NCBI GenBank assembly: GCA_039933105.1
Contig: JBDTOT010000003.1
Coordinates: 104,292-168,291 of the forward strand
Origin: FEN-1219 sp039933105
GTDB taxonomy: Bacteria; Pseudomonadota; Gammaproteobacteria; Steroidobacterales; Rariloculaceae
Direction: 5' to 3'
Length of the DNA stretch: 64,000 nucleotides
Under the pieces are notes generated by a model. The model ran no database searches and was not told the origin of the DNA. It worked only from the letters and a program-made list of their open reading frames with translations. Position numbers and translations under genes: made by a program. Below are positions 9,111 to 17,310 of the stretch, one piece after another (the stretch's first letter is position 1; each line of letters opens with the position of its first letter).

Positions 9111-10154
9111 ATGAGGCCCTCCGCGCAAAAGCAAAAGAGTGTTTCGGTCGTCGTCCCCGCGTATCGCGAGGAACTCGGCATCGTTCACGCAATCGACGTG
9201 ATCGAATCGGTGCTTTCCCGCGAGGTGGACCACTACGAGATCATCGTCGTCGACGATGGCAGCCCCGACAAAACATTCGAACAGGTGGCACAGGTAGCCG
9301 CGCGCAACAGTCGCGTGCGCGGGTTGCGGCTGTCGCGAAATTTCGGGAAGGAAGCCGCTTTGCTCGCCGGGCTACGCGCGGCCGCCGGCGACGCTGTCAT
9401 TACCATCGACGCCGATCTGCAACATCCGCCCGCGTTGATTCCGGACATGCTCCGAGCGTGGTACGCGGGCGCACAGGTCGTGAACGCCGTGAAACGAAGT
9501 CGCGGCGAGGAGAGCCTTTTCGCGCGATGGCGTGCCGACATGTTCAATGGCTTGATTACGAAACTCTGCGGCGTGGACCTGCGCAATGCTTCGGACTACA
9601 AGCTCCTGGACCGGTGCGTCGTCGACATTCTCATCAACTCGCTTCGCGAGAACCGCCGCTTCTATCGTGGCCTGGCGGAGTGGATAGGCTTCGAGCAAAC
9701 GAACCTGGCTTTCGACGTCGAGCCGCGCCACAACGGCGCGAGCTCGTGGTCGACCTGGTCACTGGTTCGCCTGGCGATCACCGCTCTCGTTTCCTTCACG
9801 AGCGCTCCGCTTCGCATCGTCACCGTTCTCGGCGCCGCGACGTTGCTGCTCGGCGTCATTACGGGCGGCGACGCGCTCTGGTCCTGGGCCAACGGTCGAG
9901 CCGTGTCCGGCTTTGCGACGTTGCTCGTCACGCTGCTCCTGATCGGCAGCTCGGTCATGATCAGCCTCGGCGTCATCGGCGAGTACATCGCCAAGATCTA
10001 CGAGGAAATCAAAGGTAGGCCGAGCTACCTGCTCGCCTCGACGTGCGGGTCGCCGGTCAACCGGCTCGACAAACCGGCGATCGAGCTCGCAGCTCTGCCC
10101 GCGGAGACCGCGTCCGTCCCGCAATCTGCAGGCAATTCCGCGATTCGCGTTTGA
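9111..10154 (+). CDS. DPM1/GtrB-like GT2 polyprenyl-phosphate glycosyltransferase
   Basis: A 347-residue GT-A family 2 enzyme that should attach a sugar to undecaprenyl phosphate on the cytoplasmic side. The N-terminal catalytic domain has VVVPAYREELG, VDDGSPDKT and the DxD metal site in DADLQHPPALIP near residue 100. Two C-terminal membrane helices (about 235-305) and the GEYIAKIYEEIKGRP motif are typical of GtrB/ArnC-like proteins. It lies 11 bases after the GT39-like gene and probably provides its donor. The C-terminal 40 residues after the last helix are variable. The nature of the sugar is unknown. Confidence 0.92.
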   Translation: MRPSAQKQKSVSVVVPAYREELGIVHAIDVIESVLSREVDHYEIIVVDDGSPDKTFEQVAQVAARNSRVRGLRLSRNFGKEAALLAGLRAAAGDAVITIDADLQHPPALIPDMLRAWYAGAQVVNAVKRSRGEESLFARWRADMFNGLITKLCGVDLRNASDYKLLDRCVVDILINSLRENRRFYRGLAEWIGFEQTNLAFDVEPRHNGASSWSTWSLVRLAITALVSFTSAPLRIVTVLGAATLLLGVITGGDALWSWANGRAVSGFATLLVTLLLIGSSVMISLGVIGEYIAKIYEEIKGRPSYLLASTCGSPVNRLDKPAIELAALPAETASVPQSAGNSAIRV

Positions 10155-10233
10155 CTGCGCCGCAGACGGGCCGCCGTCCGCGACCGCCGCCCTCGGACTA
10201 ACCCCTCACCGCATCGATTGGCACCGAACGCGC

Positions 10234-10713
10234 GTGTTCCTGCTCCCGACCGATCGCAACACTTACTTGCGCGTCAACCTTCGCGGCCGCGAGCCGCAGG
10301 GCTGCGTCGAGTCCGGCGCCGAGTACGAAGCGCTACTCGACCACCTCGAACTCGAGCTGCGCAACGGCGCGACGGGAACACCCGCCGTGATCGAGATTTT
10401 CAGGCCACGCGACATCTTCCCCGGAGAGCGCGCCGAGGATCTGCCCGATCTGGTCGTCGAGTGGGCCGCGGACACGCCGATCGACTCTCTGCGGTCCGAC
10501 TCTGTAGGCACGCTGTCGCTCGCAGTGCGGGAGCAGCGCTCCGGCAATCACCGTTCGGCCAGCTTCCTGCTCGCCAAGGGACCGGCGTTCGTGGCGGGCC
10601 CGGCGCAGTGCTCCGGCGACCTGCTGCAGGTTCCGGCGACCCTACTCAAGATCCATGGCGTACCGCAGCCCCCGCAGTTCGAGCTCGGCCCGCTGCCGAT
10701 TTTCGCGCAATAG
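10234..10713 (+). pseudogene. C-terminal fragment of an alkaline-phosphatase-superfamily (type I phosphodiesterase-like) protein
   Basis: The 159-residue frame from GTG 10234 resembles only the last third of AlkP-superfamily phosphohydrolases/phosphomutases: RVNLRGREPQG, then EYEALLDHLE, then a PDLVVEW motif. Similarity extends upstream of the possible start, since in-frame codons from about 10213 read IDWHRTRVF, like the conserved DWSRTRAF of intact members. The metal-binding and nucleophile domains are absent. It is therefore most likely a truncated gene left by a rearrangement rather than a working small protein, although a GTG-initiated product cannot be excluded. Its stop lies two bases from the stop of the convergent flippase gene, so the junction marks an edge between two gene blocks. 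Confidence 0.7.
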
Positions 10714-10715
10714 CT

Positions 10716-12005
10716 TCACTGCTCGCGGCCCGCGAGCGCGTCCGGAGCCACATGCCGGCGCGCATGCCGCACAGCACCGACCACCAGAATCCACGTCCAA
10801 ACACCAAGCAGCGTCTCCGTCGCAAGCGTCGTCCAGGCCGCACCGATCCCCGCCCAGCGCGGAATGGCATAGAGATTCGCCAGTACATTCAGCAGCAGAC
10901 ACGCGACCGTGGCGCGAATGAGCCTCTTGTCCAGGACCAGCGCGTTTGCCAGCACCGAGCCGATGAAGGAGACGTAAACGGCCGGCAGCGCCAGAAACAG
11001 GATTCGGAGGATTGGCACCGATGGCGAGTAGCTCGGCCCAAACACCGTCCCCATGACGGCGCCGGCGCCGCCAACCACGACGGCCGCGCCGACGACCGCA
11101 GCCAACAGGGTGCCCAGAAACAACTTCTTCGCCAGACCGCTGAACATGGGCCAGGCTGCCTGCGCCACCAACGCCGTGCAGATCGGCAAGAACACCATCG
11201 CCACGGGCCGCACGACGATCCTCGAAACCTCGAGAAACTTGTAGGCAATTTCGTAGTTGGCGACGGCCTCGAGCGAGGCCATGAACCCCAACATCAGCGT
11301 GTCCACCTTGAAGTGCAGCACCGACAGCGACATCAGCGCGAAGAACGGCAGCGATTGCCGCAAGATCCGGCGGAAGATGTCGAGGTCCCACTGCAGCTCG
11401 AGCGGCCCGATCCGGCTCAAGTACATCGCCACGGCGGCCGCTACGAGCAGGGAGTTCGCCGCCACGTAGCAAAGAAGAATGGTCACGAAGCCGGCGTCCC
11501 ACCGAACCGCGAGAAATACCAGGGCGACCAGCAAGACCTGTGACGACACGTCGGCGAGCACGCGGTAGCGCACGTTGCGCGTCGCCACGAACACGCCCGA
11601 GAAACTGAAAAACAGGCTCTCGAGGAACACATACAGCGAACTGAGGGAGACGGCCAACGCGATCTCTCGGTACGCCGCCCACACGACGATGCTCAAGACC
11701 GAGCACACGATCGCCAGCAAAGGAATCCGCAGCGCGAGCACCGCGCCGAGCGCGCGGGCAGCCCGAGACGAATCTACGGCGATCTCACGGACGACGTACC
11801 GCGTCGTGCCAAGCTCGGTGAGCACCGCGGCAACGGACGCGATCGACGCGGCCAGAAACATCGCGCCGACGTCGTCCTTGTTGAGGTAGCGCGCCAGCGT
11901 GACGACGACCACATAGCTGATGAGCTTGCGAAAGAAATTCGCGCCGCCCGCAAGCAGAAGGTCGTGGCCGATCTTCCGCCAATCGAGCGGCGTCGCCGTT
12001 ACCAT
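10716..12005 (-). CDS. Wzx-like oligosaccharide flippase
   Basis: A 429-residue protein with about 12-14 hydrophobic helices and the layout of the polysaccharide-transport branch of the MATE/MOP superfamily. The N-terminus (GGANFFRKLISYVVVVTLARYL) and the paired six-helix halves with small polar loops fit flippases that move undecaprenyl-diphosphate-linked repeat units across the inner membrane. It is the last gene of the nine-gene minus-strand operon and lies 10 bases after the DegT-like aminotransferase. The same operon contains a second flippase of the same superfamily at 17311-18849, which is unusual. Substrate unknown. Confidence 0.88.
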   Translation of the reverse strand: MVTATPLDWRKIGHDLLLAGGANFFRKLISYVVVVTLARYLNKDDVGAMFLAASIASVAAVLTELGTTRYVVREIAVDSSRAARALGAVLALRIPLLAIVCSVLSIVVWAAYREIALAVSLSSLYVFLESLFFSFSGVFVATRNVRYRVLADVSSQVLLVALVFLAVRWDAGFVTILLCYVAANSLLVAAAVAMYLSRIGPLELQWDLDIFRRILRQSLPFFALMSLSVLHFKVDTLMLGFMASLEAVANYEIAYKFLEVSRIVVRPVAMVFLPICTALVAQAAWPMFSGLAKKLFLGTLLAAVVGAAVVVGGAGAVMGTVFGPSYSPSVPILRILFLALPAVYVSFIGSVLANALVLDKRLIRATVACLLLNVLANLYAIPRWAGIGAAWTTLATETLLGVWTWILVVGAVRHARRHVAPDALAGREQ

Positions 12006-12015
12006 CGCTGTGCGT

Positions 12016-13209
12016 TCATCGTTCGGCGAGCAGGCCGACGATACGCTGCATGTGCGCCGGACCGAGGTCCTGGTGAATCGGCAACGCCACCACGCTGCGC
12101 TTCAGGAACGCCGCGTCCGGAAATTGCTCCCATGACACGGCCGAGTGAAAGGTACCCGCCCACCACTGCACGGAGGCCACGGCGCCGCCGGCGAGCCGGC
12201 GCACGAGCCGCTCGGCGTGTTCCGCGAACACCGGGAAGTACAGGGGGCACACGCCTGCCGGGAGATCGGGGAACACCGGCCGGCAATCGGTGAGCCGATC
12301 CGCTGCGGCGAGCAGCAGCCCGTAGTTGCGCCGCCGCGCGGCCGCTATCGCCTCCGGGTCTGCGTCACCAAGCGCTTTGACGGCCGAGGCATCCATTCCC
12401 CAGTCGAGGGCTTCGCCGGGAAACCCCAGGGATTCGGCGTCGGGATCGAGCTGGGTCCGCCCGGCCAAGGCCGCGGCCCCGCGGGCACACTTGATCGCGT
12501 CGACGAGCAGCCGGTTCGCGACGAACGCAATCCTGTCACCCGCTGTCGGCGATCCCGCGGGCGGCATCAACCACGCTTTCTGGTAGCGCTCGAGCAGCTT
12601 CGGCAGCGTCGACAGCCGCGGCGGCCGCTGCAACGAGGCCGGCATCGCCAGCCGGGGATCGTGGCACACGACAGCGCCGCCGTGAGGCAGCGGCAGCGTC
12701 TTGCGCAGGCTGAACACCGCCAGGTCGCCCGCGAGACCGAGCGGCTCTTCGCCGTCACGGCTGAAGAGCGCATGCGCGCAGTCTTCGATCAACGCGAGAC
12801 GGTGCCGGTCGCAAAGCTCCCGGATCGCGCTTATCGCTTGCGGAAAGCCGAAATAGTGCGTGACGAGCACGGCGCGCGTCTGCCCATCCACGGCGGCCTC
12901 GAGGTGCTCGAGGTCGATGCGCATGTTGCCGTCGACGCGATAGAAAGCCACACCCGCGCCCGCCCGCAGCACGGGCTCGATCTCGTGCCCGCAGTTGTAG
13001 GCCGGGATCAACACCTTGTCCCCGGCCGTCAACGCCAGGGCTTTCACGGCCTGGTAGACGGCCGCAGTGCCGCCGAACGTGTAGAGCACGCGGCTTTCGG
13101 CACGTTGCGGCAAGCGCCACGCGGCCTCGGCTCGCACGCTGGCGGCCCGGAGCCCCGGATCGAGCAGCACCGGCAGCCGGTGTCGCAGAATGCGGAGCTG
13201 ATGCCTCAT
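12016..13209 (-). CDS. DegT/DnrJ/EryC1/StrS family PLP-dependent aminotransferase-like protein
   Basis: A 397-residue fold-type I PLP enzyme of the sugar-aminotransferase family. TFGGTAAVYQAVKAL (near 44) corresponds to the SGTxA cofactor loop, EDCAHAL (near 142) to the DxA/Q motif, and FSLRKTLPLPHGG places the Schiff-base lysine at about 170. The region around the lysine differs from the SFxxxKxxxxGxGG of ordinary sugar aminotransferases, and the protein groups by neighbourhood with FemAB-like genes, so it may act on something other than a classical NDP-keto-sugar. I start it at ATG 13209, which overlaps the upstream stop as ATGA; the longer frame to 13353 runs into the neighbouring gene. 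Confidence 0.85.
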   Translation of the reverse strand: MRHQLRILRHRLPVLLDPGLRAASVRAEAAWRLPQRAESRVLYTFGGTAAVYQAVKALALTAGDKVLIPAYNCGHEIEPVLRAGAGVAFYRVDGNMRIDLEHLEAAVDGQTRAVLVTHYFGFPQAISAIRELCDRHRLALIEDCAHALFSRDGEEPLGLAGDLAVFSLRKTLPLPHGGAVVCHDPRLAMPASLQRPPRLSTLPKLLERYQKAWLMPPAGSPTAGDRIAFVANRLLVDAIKCARGAAALAGRTQLDPDAESLGFPGEALDWGMDASAVKALGDADPEAIAAARRRNYGLLLAAADRLTDCRPVFPDLPAGVCPLYFPVFAEHAERLVRRLAGGAVASVQWWAGTFHSAVSWEQFPDAAFLKRSVVALPIHQDLGPAHMQRIVGLLAER

Positions 13210-14414
13210 GTCGTCCCCGCACTGAGCGCTTTCGATCGATCCGGTGCGTAGAGGCCGGCACGGCGGAGCAGCCGCTTGACCAGGGGCTTCGCGCCAAACT
13301 CGTAGAAATCGAGCAGCCGCATTCGCGCGTCGGCCGTGCGTGCACGCACGCAAACCGTCGCAAGCGCATCCGTCGTCCAGCGGCGCTTGTTGGCGAGCGC
13401 GCCGCCGAGGAACTCGTAGCGTCGCACCTCGCGCTCGCGTAGCAGCACCTCGAGCTCGTGGAACTCGAGCAGCGTGCCCGGCGAGAACCGGGCGTACTGC
13501 TCGTCATGGACAATCTCAAGCGAGCAATGGATGCCGTCGAACACGATCGCGAGTGTCGCCGCGACCGGCCGGTCGCCCACGCGCAAGCTCATGACTCTGG
13601 CGGCATGCCGCGACGCAAAAGCCTCGAGCAGGCGCCGGTGGAAGCGCCGATAGGCGGCGTCGCCCGTGGAGCCGACGCTTTCCTTCCGCTTCCAGCTGCA
13701 CTCCTCCACGCGCGCGAACTCCGCGAGGCCTTCGGCGATCTCCGCCGGCGCGGAGTAGCTGCGCACCGACACCGCGCCGAGCGCTCCAAGCTTGCGCTCG
13801 GCGGCACGGACATTCTTCAATAGCTTGCGGGAGCGCCCGCCGAAAAAAGACTCCGACGTTTCCGCCGATAGATCGAGGAACGGGCAGTCGTGAAAGGCCT
13901 GCTGCCGGTAGATCAACTTACGAGCGCGAGCCCAACCCTCGAGGTCGCCCACAAAGGGGTCTCCGGAAGCGAGCTCGTCGAGCTCGATCAGGTCCCAGCT
14001 CGCGCACTGCTCGCCCAAGTATTCGAGCAGCGCTGCACGCAGCGCCGGCGCATCGGGCTCTGGAAACAAGAGGCGCGGGACGAGGATGTCCTCGGTCATG
14101 CCGAGAAACTCGACCGTTCTGTACGTCTTGCCGAGAATGCGACGGGGCGCGATTTGCAACGGCGCGACGCCGCAAATACGGCCCGCCTCGCGGAACACGA
14201 GTATCCACAGGCTTCTCGGCTCACCGAGGCATTCCCACCACGTGAGCAGGAAGTCGAAGCTCTGCAGACCGGTATGGCCGAGCGTCGCGCGCAACAGGCG
14301 ATCCCAGTCTGCAGCCAAAGGCCGCCACTCGCCCACTGTTTGGATCGGCTCGACGCTGAAACGGCGAGATACCGCGCTGCGCATGCTAGTGGCGGCCGGC
14401 GCGGGAGCCGTCAA
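13206..14414 (-). CDS. FemAB/GNAT-fold (BioF2-like) acyltransferase
   Basis: A soluble protein of about 400 residues with the tandem GNAT fold of FemAB-related, 'acetyltransferase involved in cellulose biosynthesis' type proteins. Recognisable parts are WRPLAADWDRLLR with QSFDFLLTWW in the first half, then SRKLLKNVRAAERKLG near residue 190, and the closing FSPGTLLEFHEL and YEFLGGALANKRRW motifs. Family members transfer amino acids or acyl groups to cell-surface amines. The upstream start is a TTG at 14414 that overlaps the preceding stop (TTGA); an ATG at 14384 in the same frame is an alternative. Two paralogues lie in the same operon (15393 and 18846), suggesting stepwise modification of one carrier. 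Confidence 0.8.
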   Translation of the reverse strand: MTAPAPAATSMRSAVSRRFSVEPIQTVGEWRPLAADWDRLLRATLGHTGLQSFDFLLTWWECLGEPRSLWILVFREAGRICGVAPLQIAPRRILGKTYRTVEFLGMTEDILVPRLLFPEPDAPALRAALLEYLGEQCASWDLIELDELASGDPFVGDLEGWARARKLIYRQQAFHDCPFLDLSAETSESFFGGRSRKLLKNVRAAERKLGALGAVSVRSYSAPAEIAEGLAEFARVEECSWKRKESVGSTGDAAYRRFHRRLLEAFASRHAARVMSLRVGDRPVAATLAIVFDGIHCSLEIVHDEQYARFSPGTLLEFHELEVLLREREVRRYEFLGGALANKRRWTTDALATVCVRARTADARMRLLDFYEFGAKPLVKRLLRRAGLYAPDRSKALSAGTT

Positions 14415-15373
14415 CGGCCCGCGATCTCGACGTAGCCGCGCGGGTCGTGCGGATCGAGGCGAATCGTGGCGGTCGGGTCCTCATCCGTGGGCACCAGCGA
14501 TCCACCGCCAAACACACGGCCGACTGCCTTGCAGGCGAGATAGGCGCCGCGCTTCAGCGCCGCGACGGCCCCGTCCCCTTGCAGAGTGCGCATCGGCAGC
14601 CCAAACCGGTTGCGGAAGAACCAGTTCGCCGCCGCGACGCGCTGCCGGCGCTTCGACGCCGCGGTGTGGTGTTCCGATGAGATCGACACATTGAGCCCCT
14701 CGACGTTGACGACGCGGTGCGGCGTGCTCTGCGGCCACGTGACGACATCGCCCGGCCCCATGTCGAACGTCGTCGCGTAACGTTCGTTCTCGGGGCGGTA
14801 CACGTCGTCCATCAGCATACCCAAGAGACACAGCTCGCGATTCTCGGCGGACATGAATCGCGCATCCCACGGCGGATAGACGATCAACTGTTTGCGCCCG
14901 CGAATGTGCCACAGCACGTTCGGCTGCGCGTCGGCGTGGTAGAACACCTCGGCGGTCGGCGAGGAAATCAGAAGATTCGCCAGGCGCGGCCGTTTGCCGG
15001 TGCGAATACTCGATTGCGCCTCGAGCTCCTCGTACAACCTGTCCAACAGCTCGCGGTACGCCGCGTGCTCCTCGACGTGCACCACGCTCAACCAGATCCT
15101 GCCCCGCTTGATGGCCGCCAGCACGTCGGCCCCGCCGAGAGAGCCCACGTCGGCATCGAGGTAGTTCGGGCTCTCGTTCGTCCCGCTCATGGTGTGAACG
15201 TGCAGGTCCTCGTGCGGATGCTCGTCGATCAGCTTCGCGAGCGCGGCATCGGAAAATAGCGCGGAGCTCTGAAGCTCGTGGCGAAACGCCAGAACGTTCT
15301 GCTCGACGTCGAGCGCCCGCTTTTCCGGGGGCACGTGCACGAGACGGTGGTTGACGGTTGACATGGGTTGCAC
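14411..15373 (-). CDS. JmjC/cupin-like Fe(II)-dependent oxygenase candidate
   Basis: A 320-residue protein with a double-stranded beta-helix core. YHADAQPNVLWHIRGRK (near residue 155) contains the HxD pair and a following basic residue, and STPHRVVN about 70 residues later supplies the distal histidine, giving the HxD...H facial triad of JmjC/2-oxoglutarate hydroxylases. Intervening strands (VYPPWDARF, MGPGDVVTWP) fit the same fold. The C-terminal 80 residues are basic and helical. It lies between two FemAB/GNAT-like genes in a co-directional operon, which suggests hydroxylation of an amino-acid or acyl substituent, but this role is inferred only from context. Start is ATG 15373, with a second in-frame ATG three codons later. 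Confidence 0.75.
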   Translation of the reverse strand: MQPMSTVNHRLVHVPPEKRALDVEQNVLAFRHELQSSALFSDAALAKLIDEHPHEDLHVHTMSGTNESPNYLDADVGSLGGADVLAAIKRGRIWLSVVHVEEHAAYRELLDRLYEELEAQSSIRTGKRPRLANLLISSPTAEVFYHADAQPNVLWHIRGRKQLIVYPPWDARFMSAENRELCLLGMLMDDVYRPENERYATTFDMGPGDVVTWPQSTPHRVVNVEGLNVSISSEHHTAASKRRQRVAAANWFFRNRFGLPMRTLQGDGAVAALKRGAYLACKAVGRVFGGGSLVPTDEDPTATIRLDPHDPRGYVEIAGR

Positions 15374-15392
15374 TCGCTACGCCGGAGCGGCC

Positions 15393-17216
15393 TCAGTCGT
15401 CCTGATTGACGCGGCCGAGTCTGGTGAGGACATACGCTTTGGCCTTGACGAGGGGCTGGCGCCACCCCAGCCGGTCGAGAACCTTCTTGGCGACGGGCAC
15501 CAGGACAAAGTGCCAGCCGAAGTGCGCCATGAACAGCGCATTGCGGCGGTACACATACAGGTGCTGCGTTTCTCTGGCGTTCTCGGCCCAGTCGGTTTTG
15601 TTCTCGAGGAAGCCGCCTAGGAAATCATACTCTTCGTAGTCCGCGCGGTTGTGTGCCTCCTCGATCTCATAAGCCGTGAGCAGCACGCCCGGCGAGAACT
15701 TCGAATAGTCGCGGTCGTGCGCGATGTGCAACGACAGAAAATGGCCGCTGTCGAGCAAACCGAAAGTGGCCGCGATCGGCTTGCTACCCACCGTCAACAC
15801 GCGAAAGTGCAGCCGCCGTCGCGGGCCGAACTCGAACAGCAGAGCGGTGTGGTAATCGAGATCCTTTTGCGTTCGTGCAACCCCGAGCCCGCGTTCCGGC
15901 TTCCAGCTCCTCTGCTCCACCTGCCGATACTGATCGAAGCCCTCGATGACCTCCGGCCACGTGTCGTAGGTCACGAACTTCACTTCGCCGAGCGCGGCGA
16001 GCTTCTCGCGCTTGCGCCGCAGGTTCTTGCGAAACGAGGCGGGCTTGCCGGCGATGAAGTCGCGCCATGGCCGACGCACGTCGGTCCACGGCGAGGTGGG
16101 CCCGGGCACGGTGCTCATCAGCACGCCGCTGGCGGCGGCGATCCGCGTCGCCACCGACAGGACCAGACCGCCGCGCGGCTGCTCGTACAGCAACATCGAG
16201 TCCCAGACGCGATCCTGATGGAACAGGTGTTGGAATACGGCCTCCACCGCGACTCGATCCTCGCCTTCGCGCAGGATCGTGGGTCGATCGACCTCGGTAT
16301 GCTCGCCGATGAACTTCAGCAGCCGCCGCACGCGACCGAGATACGACGTCGCCCTGATCCAAAACGGCGCGATGGCGCGCACGCGCCCGCCCTCGTAGAC
16401 GACGATCAACGCCGGCCAGCCATTCTGGCTGTGGTGCCGCCACCAGATCTTCTGCAGGTCGAAACACTGGAATGCGGTCCAATCCGGTGTGCTACGCAGC
16501 AGCCGATCCCAATCCGCGCGCAGCGCATCCCAACCGCCCAGAGTGCCGACCGTTTCCACGTGCAGGCCGTGCGGCGCGTAGCGAAGTGGACCGTCATCGG
16601 ACCCCGACGCGGTAAAGCGGACCAGGAACACCTCGTGAGGCGGCTCGCGTAGCGCGAAACGGCGCTTCCCCGAGTAGCGAATTCCGCCGCGCCGTATGGC
16701 GCGGCGACGGCGGCTCCACTGCTCGGCCATCGCTGCCGTACTGAACCCGTACACCGGCAGAGCCCGGTAGCTCGCCGAAAGGCTTGCGCGCCACTCATGG
16801 GCGAAACGCAGGGCATAGCGGCTGTACAGGCGTGCGACGATGAAATCGGCGACGTACAGACACTCCTCGGCGGTAACGTCCGAGGGAGTGTCGATGCCGA
16901 AGTAGCCGAACACTCCTCGACAGTCGGTCTCGTAGTAGACCAGGATCACGCCCACGAGCTCCCGACCGTCGAAAAGGCCGAAGCTGAGGTTGCTGTCCTC
17001 CCACTCCGCGTCGCCGATGTCCGCCCTGAGCTGCGCCCTGCCGGCGCGCAGCTCCGCAGGGTAAGTGAGCGTTTCGAGGCGCGCGATCGCCTGCGCATCG
17101 CCCCGGGTGATGGGTCGAGAGTGGACGCCCTCGCCGGTGGGCTCGGCGCTGTGCGCTTCGGGGCCGGCTGCGCTCCCCGCCACTGGGGTCGTTATGGAAA
17201 CGTCCTTGGCAGACAT
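15393..17216 (-). CDS. Fusion protein: N-terminal GNAT domain plus FemAB/BioF2-like acyltransferase
   Basis: A protein of about 607 residues with two parts. The first (to about 200) looks like a single GNAT acetyltransferase: RPITRGDAQAIARLE, then SFGLFDGRELVGVILVYYE, then the conserved HEWRASLSASYRAL. The second (about 220-600) repeats the architecture of the neighbour at 13206: LRADWDRLLRSTPDW, FRKNLRRKREKLAALG, FSPGVLLTAYEIEEA and YDFLGGFLENKTDW. I start it at ATG 17216; an in-frame GTG at 17264 would add 16 residues. It lies 20 bases before the cupin-like gene. A product carrying both acetyl- and aminoacyl-type transfer domains is unusual and may add and then cap the same group. Confidence 0.78.
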   Translation of the reverse strand: MSAKDVSITTPVAGSAAGPEAHSAEPTGEGVHSRPITRGDAQAIARLETLTYPAELRAGRAQLRADIGDAEWEDSNLSFGLFDGRELVGVILVYYETDCRGVFGYFGIDTPSDVTAEECLYVADFIVARLYSRYALRFAHEWRASLSASYRALPVYGFSTAAMAEQWSRRRRAIRRGGIRYSGKRRFALREPPHEVFLVRFTASGSDDGPLRYAPHGLHVETVGTLGGWDALRADWDRLLRSTPDWTAFQCFDLQKIWWRHHSQNGWPALIVVYEGGRVRAIAPFWIRATSYLGRVRRLLKFIGEHTEVDRPTILREGEDRVAVEAVFQHLFHQDRVWDSMLLYEQPRGGLVLSVATRIAAASGVLMSTVPGPTSPWTDVRRPWRDFIAGKPASFRKNLRRKREKLAALGEVKFVTYDTWPEVIEGFDQYRQVEQRSWKPERGLGVARTQKDLDYHTALLFEFGPRRRLHFRVLTVGSKPIAATFGLLDSGHFLSLHIAHDRDYSKFSPGVLLTAYEIEEAHNRADYEEYDFLGGFLENKTDWAENARETQHLYVYRRNALFMAHFGWHFVLVPVAKKVLDRLGWRQPLVKAKAYVLTRLGRVNQDD

Positions 17217-17310
17217 GCTTGGCAACAGCTCCGACGAGCGGCGATACGCGTGCACCGGCCGCACGTTAGCTCATTGACGCGTGCCCCGCCAACCGACCGG
17301 CGCACGTCCC

